12,253 nucleotides of DNA from Gammaproteobacteria bacterium (GTDB lineage Bacteria > Pseudomonadota > Gammaproteobacteria > Chromatiales > Chromatiaceae), in the NCBI GenBank assembly GCA_024644505.1, contig JAHEHQ010000037.1, positions 1-12,253 on the forward strand. The letters are read 5' to 3'. This document shows, one piece after another, positions 1 to 7,650 of the stretch. The stretch's first letter is position 1. Each line of letters starts with the position of its first letter. The notes beneath the pieces are model-generated. The model was given only the letters and a program-made list of their open reading frames with translations. It was not told the DNA's origin and did not search any database. Position numbers and translations under genes: made by a program.

Positions 1-566
1 GTACCGTTTTTGAATCCCACGGGGCAGGAAAGGCCTGATGCCAGTTCCCGGTGTCCCTGGCTTTCCGTGGTGCGTGCACCGATGGCCCCCCAGCTGATCA
101 GATCGGCGATGTACTGGGGGCTGATCAGGTCCAGGTACTCGGTACCCGCGGGCAGGCCCATGTTGTTGAGGTCCAGCAGCAGTTCCCGTGCCAGGTGCAG
201 GCCCTTGTTGATGTGGAAGGTGCCGTCGAGGTCCGGATCGTTGATCAGGCCCTTCCACCCGACCGTTGTGCGGGGCTTCTCGAAATAGACCCGCATCACG
301 ATCATCAGATCGTCCTGCAGTTCCCGGCGCAGGGCGTTCAGCCGGGTTGCGTAGTCCCGGGCAGCTTCCGGGTCGTGTACCGAACAGGGGCCGACAACGA
401 CGATCAGGCGGTCGTCTTCATCGTGAATGATACGGTGGATCGCCTGGCGCGCCTGGAACACGGTTTCCGCCGCATGGTCCGTGACGGCAAAATCGGCAAG
501 GAGTTGTGCCGGCGATATCAGCTCACCGATGCCGCGAATTCTGAGGTCGTCTGTTTGGGGGCGCAT
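1..566 (-). CDS. aroG: 3-deoxy-7-phosphoheptulonate (DAHP) synthase, AroG type (N-terminal 188 residues, runs off left edge)
   Basis: This enzyme catalyses the first step of the shikimate pathway, condensing phosphoenolpyruvate with erythrose 4-phosphate in the cytoplasm. The reverse-strand reading starts MRPQTDDLRI and is collinear with E. coli AroG without gaps. The metal ligand Cys61 (VVGPCSVHDP), Arg92 and Lys97 (MRVYFEKPRT), Arg165 (GARTTES) and Lys186 (GFKNG) fall at the same numbers as in E. coli. Asp6-Asp7, Pro150 and Ser180, which are linked to phenylalanine feedback control in AroG, are also present. A Phe-sensitive isoenzyme is therefore likely, but this is inference. The ATG at 564-566 is chosen because it matches the family start and an in-frame stop lies upstream with no other ATG between. 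No good Shine-Dalgarno is visible. The C-terminal half, with the remaining metal ligands, is outside the window. Confidence 0.96.
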   Translation of the reverse strand, partial: MRPQTDDLRIRGIGELISPAQLLADFAVTDHAAETVFQARQAIHRIIHDEDDRLIVVVGPCSVHDPEAARDYATRLNALRRELQDDLMIVMRVYFEKPRTTVGWKGLINDPDLDGTFHINKGLHLARELLLDLNNMGLPAGTEYLDLISPQYIADLISWGAIGARTTESQGHRELASGLSCPVGFKNG

Positions 567-651
567 GTGAAGGGCTATCCAGGGCAGATCGAAGGGATGG
601 CAAATAGCCCAGGAATACCGGGATATTTAGGGGTTCAAATTAAGGTAGACT

Positions 652-680
652 AGGGTAATAAGGGTTGAATTTGCTGTCAA
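652..680 (-). promoter_or_regulatory. Candidate sigma70 promoter for aroG
   Basis: On the minus strand a perfect -35 box TTGACA (675-680) is followed after 17 bases by TACCCT (652-657), a weak -10 that keeps the TA at the start and the final T. Transcription would start about 645, giving an aroG leader of roughly 80 bases. I saw no clear leader peptide or attenuator hairpin in that leader. Confidence 0.5.
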
Positions 681-743
681 TCGAAGCAGAGACGCCAGCC
701 AGGCACAATGTAAAGATCCAGTTCCCCTGGGAGATAGTAAACC

Positions 744-1418
744 ATGTCAGATCTGCAGTTGGTCATAGGAAATTGCAATTATTCGTCCTGGTCTTTGAGG
801 CCGTGGTTTTTTCTGGCATATCACGGGGTGGATTTCGACGTTAAGAGAGTCTCGCTGTTTACCGAGACCATGGAAAAGGAGCTGGAGCCCTATTTCTCCG
901 ATGGCAAGGTGCCGGTACTGCGGGACAGGGAGCTGGAGATCTGGGACACGCTGGCGATTCTCGAATATCTGGCGGAGTGCTTCCCGGAACTCCAGGGGTG
1001 GCCGGAGGATGTCCGTGCCCGCGCCGTCGCCCGCTCAGTGAGCGCGGAGATGCACAGCAGTTTTCCAGACCTTCGCAGCGAGATGCCCATGAACTGCAGG
1101 CGCCGGTTTGTGGGATTCAAACCCTCTCCGGCGGCCGAAAGAGATATACAGCGGGTTGCTGCGATCTGGCGTTACTGCCGCGAACAGTTCGGTCGGAACG
1201 GCCCCTGGCTTTTCGGACGGTTCAGCGTGGCCGACTGCATGTTCGCGCCTGTGGTTATGCGGTTTGTCGGTTACGAAATCGAACTTGATAAAACCGCCGG
1301 CCGCTATATGGACACGCTCTACAACAGTCATGCCGCCCGCACCTGGGTCGCTTTGGGTCAGGCCGAGACCGAGGTGATCAAGGAAGACGAGGCGCCCTGG
1401 CCCAGCGAGGCGATCTGA
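744..1418 (+). CDS. Glutathione S-transferase family protein
   Basis: This is a 224-residue cytosolic GST-fold protein. The N-terminal thioredoxin-like domain (about residues 4-80) has the family pattern: NYSSWSLRPW at 12-21, with Ser14/Ser15 as candidate glutathione-activating residues, and KVPVL at 55-59, with the cis-proline Pro57. DTLAILEYLAE at 68-78 takes the place of the usual ES motif that contacts the glutathione gamma-glutamyl group. The all-helical C-terminal domain includes SVADCMFAPV at 161-170, the N-capping box motif with Asp164. A GGGAG-like Shine-Dalgarno (ctgggag) precedes the ATG. The gene is divergent from aroG and 22 bases upstream of the acyltransferase gene, so it is probably co-transcribed with it. 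The substrate cannot be told; conjugation or peroxide detoxification are the usual family roles. Asp-Thr in place of Glu-Ser is a common variant in this subfamily. Confidence 0.9.
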   Translation: MSDLQLVIGNCNYSSWSLRPWFFLAYHGVDFDVKRVSLFTETMEKELEPYFSDGKVPVLRDRELEIWDTLAILEYLAECFPELQGWPEDVRARAVARSVSAEMHSSFPDLRSEMPMNCRRRFVGFKPSPAAERDIQRVAAIWRYCREQFGRNGPWLFGRFSVADCMFAPVVMRFVGYEIELDKTAGRYMDTLYNSHAARTWVALGQAETEVIKEDEAPWPSEAI

Positions 1419-1440
1419 AGGCGCCTCTCACGAAAATCCT

Positions 1441-2580
1441 TTGGAAATCAGCATTCACGACCGGATAGAAGAGATACCGGCGGACCAATGGAATCTCCTG
1501 GTACGGGACAACCAGCCGTTTCTGCGTCACGAGTTTCTCAATGCCATGGAGCGCCACGGTTGTGTGGGGGAGGCATTCGGCTGGCTGCCCCGTCATATTG
1601 CGGTCTTCGACGGGAATCGACTTGCCGGGGCCATGCCCCTTTATGAAAAATACAACTCCTACGGTGAGTTCGTGTTCGACCATGCCTGGGCGGATGCCTT
1701 TCAGCGCGCGGGGCTTGCCTATTATCCGAAACTGGTCTCGGCCGTTCCCTATACTCCCGCCACGGGCCAGCGTCTGCTCTGTTTGCCGGAACGCAACGAA
1801 GAGATCCTTCCCCTGATGCTGCAGACGGCTCTGGGGCTTGCAAAGCGCGTGGGTGCCAGCGGTTTCCACTGCCTGTTTCCCATGGCCGAAGAGCAGGATC
1901 ACATGGAGCGCCTGCACCTGATGGCCCGCCATGACTGTCAATTTCACTGGCACAACCAGGACTATGCCGGTTTCGAGGATTTCCTGGATCGTTTGACATC
2001 CAAGAAGCGGAAGAACATTCGTCGTGAGAGACGAACCGTGCAGGAGTCCGGCGTGGAGCTGCGATGCCTCGACGGTCACACCGCGAGTCGTCAAGACTGG
2101 GAGGACTTTACCGACTTTTACCTGAGACTCTTCGACCGCAAATGGGGAATGGCCACCTTCAACCTGGATTTTTTCATGGAAGTTGCCCGTCAACTGCCTG
2201 ACCAGGTGCTGCTGGTTCTCGCGGATCTGGACGGAAGCTGCATCGCCGGCTCCCTGATGTACCACAGCGATACCACCCTGTATGGTCGGCACTGGGGCTG
2301 TGTACAACAGGTGGACTGCCTGCATTTCGAGGCCTGTTATTATCAGGGTATCGAATTTTGTATCAATCGTGGCCTCATGCGTTTTGAACCGGGCGCCCAG
2401 GGTGAACACAAGATCGCCCGCGGATTCACGCCCACGCTGACGCGTTCGAGTCACTGGATCGCCGACCGGGGGTTTCGCAAACCCATCGAGGCCTTTGTCA
2501 GGCACGAGCAGCAGGCCGTGGCTGACTACATGCATCAACTGACGTCCTCCCTCCCGTACCGACTGGACCAGGCATCATGA
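1441..2580 (+). CDS. COG3146 / DUF482 predicted N-acyltransferase (FemAB-like GNAT fold)
   Basis: This 379-residue protein belongs to the COG3146 family of predicted N-acyltransferases, distant relatives of the FemAB peptidyltransferases. No substrate is firmly established. Family hallmarks are PFLRHEFLNAMERHG (26-40), the basic stretch KKRKNIRRERR (188-198), and a C-terminal block with YGRHWG (281-286), LHFEACYYQGIEFCI (294-308) and RFEPGAQGEHKIARGF (314-329). Length is normal for the family. The start is a TTG; no in-frame ATG precedes it after the upstream stop, and MEISIHDRIEEIPADQWN resembles family N-termini. The ribosome site is poor. Its stop overlaps the next gene's ATG (ATGA at 2577-2580), implying translational coupling with the methyltransferase. 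The family assignment is firm; the function is unknown. Confidence 0.88.
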   Translation: MEISIHDRIEEIPADQWNLLVRDNQPFLRHEFLNAMERHGCVGEAFGWLPRHIAVFDGNRLAGAMPLYEKYNSYGEFVFDHAWADAFQRAGLAYYPKLVSAVPYTPATGQRLLCLPERNEEILPLMLQTALGLAKRVGASGFHCLFPMAEEQDHMERLHLMARHDCQFHWHNQDYAGFEDFLDRLTSKKRKNIRRERRTVQESGVELRCLDGHTASRQDWEDFTDFYLRLFDRKWGMATFNLDFFMEVARQLPDQVLLVLADLDGSCIAGSLMYHSDTTLYGRHWGCVQQVDCLHFEACYYQGIEFCINRGLMRFEPGAQGEHKIARGFTPTLTRSSHWIADRGFRKPIEAFVRHEQQAVADYMHQLTSSLPYRLDQAS

Positions 2581-3176
2581 AACCCTACGCCGAATCCTGT
2601 GACCAAAACCGCGGTCCGATCCTCGATATCATCCGGCCGCTGTTTGCCGGTTGCGCCCATGTTCTGGAGATTGGCAGCGGCACCGGGCAGCATGCCGTCT
2701 ATTTTGCCGGAAACCTGCCCCATCTCACTTGGTATACCAGCGATCTGGCGGGGTGTCATGACGGCATCCGGCAGTGGCTCGACGAGGCGGCACTGCCGAA
2801 TACCCGTGGGCCGCTGCTGCTTGATGTCACTCAGTCGGACTGGACACTGCCGACCGTGGACGCCGTGTTTTCCGCAAATACGGCGCACATCATGCACTGG
2901 CCGATGGTGGAGGCAATGTTCGACGGCGTGGGCCGCATGCTTCCCCCCGAAGGGAGATTCTTGCTCTATGGCGCCTTCAATTACGGTGGTGACTTTACCA
3001 CTGAAAGCAACGCACGGTTTGATCGCTGGCTCAAAGAGCGGGATCCGCTCAGCGGCATCAGGGACTTCGAGGCGGTCAACGCCCTCGCCGAGCGGGCGGG
3101 GATGCTGCCGGAGGAGGATTACGCGATGCCGAACAACAATCGGATACTTTGTTGGAAGAAAGGAACTAGTGACTAG
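2577..3176 (+). CDS. DUF938 family SAM-dependent methyltransferase-like protein
   Basis: This 199-residue protein of the DUF938 family (related to eukaryotic METTL26) has a class I methyltransferase fold. Motif I, the S-adenosylmethionine loop, is VLEIGSGTGQH at 29-39. An acidic residue at Asp56 (TSDL) could bind the ribose hydroxyls. FSANTAHIMHW at 98-108 and LLYGAFNYGG at 129-138 are DUF938 signatures. The N-terminus KPYAESCDQNRGPIL (2-16) is also typical. The methyl acceptor is not known for the bacterial family. The start codon overlaps the acyltransferase stop, so both proteins are probably made together. The stop codon lies in a short inverted repeat at 3162-3181. The family call is confident; any function beyond SAM binding is inference. 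Confidence 0.9.
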   Translation: MKPYAESCDQNRGPILDIIRPLFAGCAHVLEIGSGTGQHAVYFAGNLPHLTWYTSDLAGCHDGIRQWLDEAALPNTRGPLLLDVTQSDWTLPTVDAVFSANTAHIMHWPMVEAMFDGVGRMLPPEGRFLLYGAFNYGGDFTTESNARFDRWLKERDPLSGIRDFEAVNALAERAGMLPEEDYAMPNNNRILCWKKGTSD

Positions 3177-3181
3177 TTTCC
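3162..3181 (+). repeat. Inverted repeat at the end of the DUF938 gene
   Basis: GGAACTAG and CTAGTTTCC face each other across a TGA loop, with one bulged T, and include the stop codon. No T-run follows, so this is at best a weak mRNA 3' structure and not a classic terminator. Confidence 0.3.
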
Positions 3182-3378
3182 CAGTGCAGCCTGCTTTGAG
3201 CGAAGCGAGACGTGAGTTTCAACTATACTTGCGAACTACACTTCTTGGACCCCAACAGCGGAATTATCAGGTGAATAATCCACCCTCGTCGCTCTAATAG
3301 GCTAGAATGTGACCCTTTAATATGACAGGGGATAGCGTCAGGACGCGCGCCCGCTGCACCGATTCCGAGTCCGGAAAC

Positions 3379-5286
3379 ATGCCACAAACTGAAGACAAGC
3401 CAACTGCCGGCAGCTACCCGCTCCTGGATTCCGTCAATCTGCCGGGGGACTTGAAGCGTCTGAAAGACTACGAACTGCCCCAGCTCGCGGACGAGCTCCG
3501 CAGTTTTCTGATCGATACCCTCTCCCGGACCGGCGGGCATCTGGCGGCCGGTCTCGGGGTGGTGGAACTCACCATAGCCCTGCACTACGTATTCAACACG
3601 CCCAGAGACAGGCTCGTCTGGGATGTGGGGCATCAGGCCTATCCCCACAAGATCCTGACCGGCCGGAAACACCTGATGCATCTGCTGCGTCAAAAGGATG
3701 GTATATCCGGATTTCCGCGACGTGAAGAGAGCGAGTTCGATACCTTCGGGACCGGACATTCGAGCACTTCCATCGGTGCGGCTCTGGGTATGGCGGCTGC
3801 GGCCAAGCAAAAGGGCGAGCGGCGACATGTGATTGCCGTGATCGGTGATGCCGCCATGAGCGGCGGCATGGCCTTCGAGGCGCTCAATCATGCCGGTGCC
3901 CTGGACCTGGATCTGCTGGTGATACTCAACGACAACGATATGTCCATTTCCGCGCCGGTCGGGGCCTTCCGCAATCACCTGGCAAGGGTGCTGTCCGGAA
4001 AGCTCTATACCACGGTACGTGAAGGGGGCAAGAGCGCACTGAGCAATATGCCCCATCTGAGCGAACTGGTGGGGCGCTGGGAAGAGCACATGAAGGGTAT
4101 GGTGATGCCCGGTACGCTGTTCGAGGAGCTCGGATTCAACTACATCGGCGCCGTCGACGGACACGACCTGGATACCCTGGTCACCACCCTGGAAAACATG
4201 AAGTCCATGCACGGACCGCGCCTCCTGCATATCGTCACGAAGAAGGGCAAGGGGTACAAACCGGCGGAAGGCGATCCCTGCGTCTACCACGGGGTCACGC
4301 CCTTCAACCTGGAAACCGGGAAAATGGAAAGCAAACCCGGGGGAAAGAGCTATACCCAGGTGTTCGGTGAATGGCTCTGTGACCTGGCCGAAGAGGATGA
4401 CCGTCTGGTGGGCATTACACCGGCGATGCGTGAAGGATCCGGCCTGGTGGATTTCTCCAAGCGATTTCCAGACAGGTATTATGATGTGGGAATCGCCGAA
4501 CAGCACGCGGTTACCTTTGCCGCCGGGTTGGCGTGTGAAGGGACCAAACCGGTGGTCGCTATCTATTCGACATTCCTGCAGCGGGCCTACGACCAGTTGA
4601 TACATGATGTGGCGCTTCAGAACCTGGATGTGACCTTCGCGGTGGACCGGGCAGGTCAGGTGGGCGCGGACGGTGCCACCCATGCGGGGAGTTTCGATCT
4701 CAGCTATACACGAGCGCTGCCGAACATGGTGATCATGGCGCCGGCGGACGAGAATGAGTGCAGGCAGATGCTTCAGACTGCCTACGAATATCCGGGACCG
4801 GCAGTGGTCCGCTATCCCCGCGGCACCGGACCTGGCGTGGCAATCGACAAGCAGTTGACATCGTTGCCCATGGGGCAGGGAGAGGTTCGGCGGCAGGGCC
4901 GCCGCGTGGCTTTCCTGGCATTCGGCAGCATGCTTGCCCGCGCCCTTGAAGCGGCAGAGCATCTCGACGCCACGGCCGCCAATATGCGCTTCGTCAAACC
5001 CCTGGATGAGGCGTTGATCGTGCGCCTGGCGGACGGCCACGATCTGCTGGTAACCCTGGAGGAGAACGTTTTGCAGGGCGGAGCCGGTTCCGCCGTTGGC
5101 GAATTTCTGAACAAGGTTCAACATTCGGTGAAGCTGTTGAATCTGGGGCTGCCCGATTATTTTATCGAGCAGGCCTCGGTGGAGCAGCAGCTGCAGGAAG
5201 CGCGACTCGACCTGGACCATATCCTGGGCGCGGTGTCCGACGCGCTCGGGCCGCTAGAGGTCAGTCTCGGACGCAAAAGCTCATGA
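3379..5286 (+). CDS. dxs: 1-deoxy-D-xylulose-5-phosphate synthase
   Basis: Dxs condenses pyruvate and glyceraldehyde 3-phosphate, with thiamine diphosphate, to make DXP for isoprenoids, thiamine and pyridoxal. It acts in the cytoplasm as a dimer. The 635-residue protein aligns along its length with E. coli Dxs (620). Visible are His54 (TGGHLAAGLG), WDVGHQAYPHKILTGR (81-96), and the ThDP/Mg motif from Gly156-Asp157 to Asn185 (VILNDND). Also visible are His304, GTLFEELGFNYIG (245-257), the catalytic Glu374 in GIAEQHAVTFAAGL, Tyr396 with Arg402 (STFLQRAYD), and VRYPRG (477-482). The canonical GDG at the ThDP site reads GDA (Ala158). I chose the ATG at 3379 because it gives a family-like N-terminus. 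The ATG at 3322 would add 19 residues without homology or a ribosome site. The stop overlaps the DUF945 gene (ATGA at 5283-5286). Confidence 0.97.
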   Translation: MPQTEDKPTAGSYPLLDSVNLPGDLKRLKDYELPQLADELRSFLIDTLSRTGGHLAAGLGVVELTIALHYVFNTPRDRLVWDVGHQAYPHKILTGRKHLMHLLRQKDGISGFPRREESEFDTFGTGHSSTSIGAALGMAAAAKQKGERRHVIAVIGDAAMSGGMAFEALNHAGALDLDLLVILNDNDMSISAPVGAFRNHLARVLSGKLYTTVREGGKSALSNMPHLSELVGRWEEHMKGMVMPGTLFEELGFNYIGAVDGHDLDTLVTTLENMKSMHGPRLLHIVTKKGKGYKPAEGDPCVYHGVTPFNLETGKMESKPGGKSYTQVFGEWLCDLAEEDDRLVGITPAMREGSGLVDFSKRFPDRYYDVGIAEQHAVTFAAGLACEGTKPVVAIYSTFLQRAYDQLIHDVALQNLDVTFAVDRAGQVGADGATHAGSFDLSYTRALPNMVIMAPADENECRQMLQTAYEYPGPAVVRYPRGTGPGVAIDKQLTSLPMGQGEVRRQGRRVAFLAFGSMLARALEAAEHLDATAANMRFVKPLDEALIVRLADGHDLLVTLEENVLQGGAGSAVGEFLNKVQHSVKLLNLGLPDYFIEQASVEQQLQEARLDLDHILGAVSDALGPLEVSLGRKSS

Positions 5287-6677
5287 AGAAGTATCTGCTG
5301 TTTTTTCTTATTGTCCTGGGGGTGTTGCTGGTCATTCCCGGTATTGTGGGGTTCAAGGTGCAGGAACAGTATCAGGGGATGCTCGACCGCACCGCGCAGG
5401 CCGGTTTCGAGATCCTGGAACAGGAGTACCGCCGGGGCTGGTTCAGTTCCGAGGCGCGCTCCGAACTGCGGATTGAGGTCCGGGTTTCCGTTGACGCCCC
5501 CGAGCCTTTGGAACTGAAACTGACCCTGGAAAACCGTCTCAACCATGGCCCCCTGACCTCTCAGGGCCTTGCGCTTGCAGAGATCGAAACAGATCTGCTG
5601 CTGAACGGGGAGAGACTGTTCCCGGAAGACTATCCCGCCGTGATAGCCACGCGGATATTGCTGGACGGCAGCGGCAGCACAGTTGTGGAAATGCCGGCAA
5701 TGGATTTGACTGAGAACGATGAACGGCCGGCAGTCCGGTTTGGCGGCCTGTCCGGGGTTGTCAATTTCGATGCTGACATCAAAAACGTCTCCGTGGGAAT
5801 GGAGATGCCCGGCCTTGATGTGATCGAGGATGATCTGCACCTGATAAAGATGGGTGAAGCGTCCATGGAGTCCCGTTCATGGCTTGGGGGATCGGGACTT
5901 ACCCTGGGTTCGGGCAACCTGAAACTGCATGAATTGTCGATTCACGACACCGCGTCGGGAGAGCAGGTTTCGCTGCAGGGGCTGGGACTCGTGGTGGACA
6001 GTTCGGAGCAGGATGGTCAGGTGTCCGGATTCGCAACCTACAGCCTTGATGGCCTGGAGGTCGGGGACAAGAAATACGGCCCGGGAGTTCTCAAGGTTGA
6101 GCTGGTCCGGCTGTCGGCGCCGGTGCTGCTGGAACTGCAGCGGTCCATTGAGGATATGCAGGACCAGCAGATGACCGAAGCTCAGCGGGGCATGGCCATG
6201 ACGGGCGTGCTCATGGGCAGCGCGTCTGAATTTCTGGCGAATGACCCCGGAATGTCGATCGATCCCCTAAAATTCAGCACACCAGACGGGGAACTGAGTG
6301 CCCGGTTCTCAGTTAATGCGGATGGTCTGAGGTGGGAGCATGTCGGCAACCCCCAGATCTGGGTAACCAAACTGGATGCGAGCCTTTCGCTCAGAATTCC
6401 GGAAAAACTGCTCAGAACCCTGCTTGAAAATCAGGCCAGAACCCGGTTGATGAATGAGATTGAAGCACTGACGGAGGAGCTTGGCGAACAGCCGCTCGTG
6501 GAACAGGAACAATTGGATTCCATGGTCGATGCGGAAGTTCAGGGTCAAATGGAGCTGTGGCTGGGCCAGGGCCTGTTGAAACGCGACCGGGAAGATCTCA
6601 TCACAGAGGCACAGCTTGCCGACGGACTGCTGACGGTAAACGGCCAGCCGGTACCCCTGCCCGGTCTCGGGCAGTAG
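5283..6677 (+). CDS. DUF945 (YdgA-like) membrane-anchored protein
   Basis: This 464-residue protein of the DUF945 family includes E. coli YdgA, which is somewhat longer at about 500 residues. Residues 1-3 (MKK) and a hydrophobic segment at about 4-23 form an uncleaved signal anchor. The rest should lie in the periplasm. Family traits are EQYQGMLDR just after the membrane segment, and GFEILEQEYRRGWFSSEA at about 41-58. A long beta-rich body follows with repeated amphipathic strands, then an acidic helical stretch (about 380-430) and a final LADGLLTVNGQPVPL (443-457) strand. The molecular role of the family is unknown. It overlaps the dxs stop by four bases, so it is co-transcribed with dxs. 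That says little about a role in isoprenoid synthesis. A 7-bp hairpin lies over the last codons. Confidence 0.85.
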   Translation: MKKYLLFFLIVLGVLLVIPGIVGFKVQEQYQGMLDRTAQAGFEILEQEYRRGWFSSEARSELRIEVRVSVDAPEPLELKLTLENRLNHGPLTSQGLALAEIETDLLLNGERLFPEDYPAVIATRILLDGSGSTVVEMPAMDLTENDERPAVRFGGLSGVVNFDADIKNVSVGMEMPGLDVIEDDLHLIKMGEASMESRSWLGGSGLTLGSGNLKLHELSIHDTASGEQVSLQGLGLVVDSSEQDGQVSGFATYSLDGLEVGDKKYGPGVLKVELVRLSAPVLLELQRSIEDMQDQQMTEAQRGMAMTGVLMGSASEFLANDPGMSIDPLKFSTPDGELSARFSVNADGLRWEHVGNPQIWVTKLDASLSLRIPEKLLRTLLENQARTRLMNEIEALTEELGEQPLVEQEQLDSMVDAEVQGQMELWLGQGLLKRDREDLITEAQLADGLLTVNGQPVPLPGLGQ

Positions 6678-6690
6678 CGGACAGGTTTTT
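6657..6690 (+). terminator. Possible weak terminator between convergent DUF945 gene and prkB
   Basis: CTGCCCG (6657-6663) and CGGGCAG (6668-6674) form a perfect 7-bp stem with loop GTCT, directly before the DUF945 stop. A five-T run lies at 6686-6690, but 11 bases beyond the stem. The gap between the two convergent genes is only 30 bases. Termination here is plausible but not classic. Confidence 0.3.
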
Positions 6691-6707
6691 CCCCCGACTG
6701 GTTACCG

Positions 6708-7592
6708 TTACCTTCTTCCGCTGCAGTCCCTTTTCTCCATGAGATTCTCAATGATCGGCTGCAGGATGATCTCCATGGCGAAGCCCATCTTGCCTCCTGG
6801 GACCACGATCGAGTTTCGCCGAGACATGAAGGACCCCGAGATCATCGACAGCAGGTAGGGGAAGTCGATGCAAAACCGGTTCGGGTCCCTGAACCTGATT
6901 ACCACGAAGCTTTCGTCCGGGGTCGGGATGTCGCGGGCAATGAAGGGGTTGGAGGTGTCCACCGTGGGTACACGCTGGAAATTGATGTCGGTACGCGAAA
7001 ACTGGGGCGTAATGTAGTTGATGTAATCGGGCATGCGCCGCATGATGGTGTCTACGATGGCCTCTTCGGTGTAACCACGCTCTGCGTTGTCGCGAAAGAT
7101 TTTCTGGATCCATTCCAGGTTGACGATGGGCACTACGCCTACCCCCAGGTCCACATGCTGGGCGCAGTTGTCATCGCCATCGATTGCCATGCCGTGCAAT
7201 CCCTCGTAGAACAGCACATCCGTGCCCGCTTCCAGGTCTTCCCAGGGCGTGAATTCACCCGGGCTGTTATTGGTGCCCAACCGGCTGTTGTGTTCATCAG
7301 CCTCTTCCTGGCTGTGCAGATAATAGCGCTTCTTGCCCGTGCCGGTTTCACCATAGGTCTTGAACAGCTCTGCCAGTTTGTCGAAGTGGTTGGCGTTGGC
7401 ACCGAAGTGGCTGAGGCCCTCGGCTACCTTGCTGCGCATCTCAACACGGTTGTAGCGGTGAAAACTGTCCCCTTCCACAACGGCCGCACTGATGCCGTCC
7501 CGATAGAAAATGTGCTCGAGAGCGCGTTTGACAGTGGTGGTTCCGGCGCCCGAAGATCCGGTTACGGCAACGATTGGATGCTTCTTTGACAT
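6708..7592 (-). CDS. prkB: Phosphoribulokinase, class I (bacterial type)
   Basis: Phosphoribulokinase uses ATP to phosphorylate ribulose 5-phosphate to ribulose 1,5-bisphosphate, the substrate of RuBisCO, in the Calvin-Benson-Bassham cycle. The 294-residue length matches bacterial class I enzymes (about 290). The P-loop GSSGAGTTT is at 12-20. EGDSFHR at 40-46 includes Asp42, the catalytic base in the Rhodobacter sphaeroides enzyme. FYEGLHG at 128-134 includes Glu130, the Walker B-like acid. GVVPIVNLEWIQKI (152-165), FSRTDINFQRVP (198-209) and VDTSNPFIAR (211-220) are further signatures. The GTG/ATG region upstream could extend it by nine residues. The ATG at 7590-7592 is preferred because AGGAG lies 7 bases before it and MSKKHPI matches the R. 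sphaeroides start. No cbb genes are in the window. E. coli PrkB is a homologue of unclear role, so a Calvin-cycle role is likely but not proven. Confidence 0.94.
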   Translation of the reverse strand: MSKKHPIVAVTGSSGAGTTTVKRALEHIFYRDGISAAVVEGDSFHRYNRVEMRSKVAEGLSHFGANANHFDKLAELFKTYGETGTGKKRYYLHSQEEADEHNSRLGTNNSPGEFTPWEDLEAGTDVLFYEGLHGMAIDGDDNCAQHVDLGVGVVPIVNLEWIQKIFRDNAERGYTEEAIVDTIMRRMPDYINYITPQFSRTDINFQRVPTVDTSNPFIARDIPTPDESFVVIRFRDPNRFCIDFPYLLSMISGSFMSRRNSIVVPGGKMGFAMEIILQPIIENLMEKRDCSGRR

Positions 7593-7607
7593 TAATCTTC
7601 TCCTAAG
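7590..7607 (-). promoter_or_regulatory. Strong ribosome binding site fixing the prkB start
   Basis: On the minus strand TTAGGAGAAGATTAATG places AGGAG seven bases before the ATG. This is the best Shine-Dalgarno in the window and supports this start over an in-frame upstream codon. Confidence 0.75.
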
Positions 7608-7621
7608 TGGCACAAACATCG

Positions 7622-7637
7622 GCTGCCCGTGGGCAGC
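7622..7637 (-). repeat. GC-rich perfect inverted repeat in the prkB leader
   Basis: GCTGCCC and GGGCAGC are separated by two bases. In a prkB mRNA this would form a stable hairpin about 30 bases before the start codon, just ahead of the Shine-Dalgarno. It could be a leader structure or an operator. Confidence 0.55.
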
Positions 7638-7650
7638 GCTAAATCAGGCC

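Noticed and set aside
51..653. 200-codon plus-strand frame at the left edge
   Set aside because: It lies antisense to aroG, whose residues match E. coli AroG at exact positions.
1378..2538. 386-codon open frame antisense to the COG3146 gene
   Set aside because: It covers the acyltransferase gene, has no known motifs, and the sense product matches a family along its whole length.
3322..3378. Longer Dxs start at 3322
   Set aside because: The extra 19 residues lack homology to Dxs N-termini and no Shine-Dalgarno precedes this ATG, though it cannot be excluded.
3223..5220. Very long open frame (665 codons) antisense to dxs
   Set aside because: It mirrors the dxs reading frame and its translation shows no recognisable domain. 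Dxs on the other strand is unambiguous, so this is a codon-usage shadow.
7155..7589. Plus-strand frame of 144 codons antisense to prkB
   Set aside because: It is a shadow of the phosphoribulokinase gene, with no ribosome site and no domain.
7593..7619. Nine-residue N-terminal extension of prkB
   Set aside because: The strong AGGAG site serves the ATG at 7590-7592 and would itself lie inside the extended coding region.
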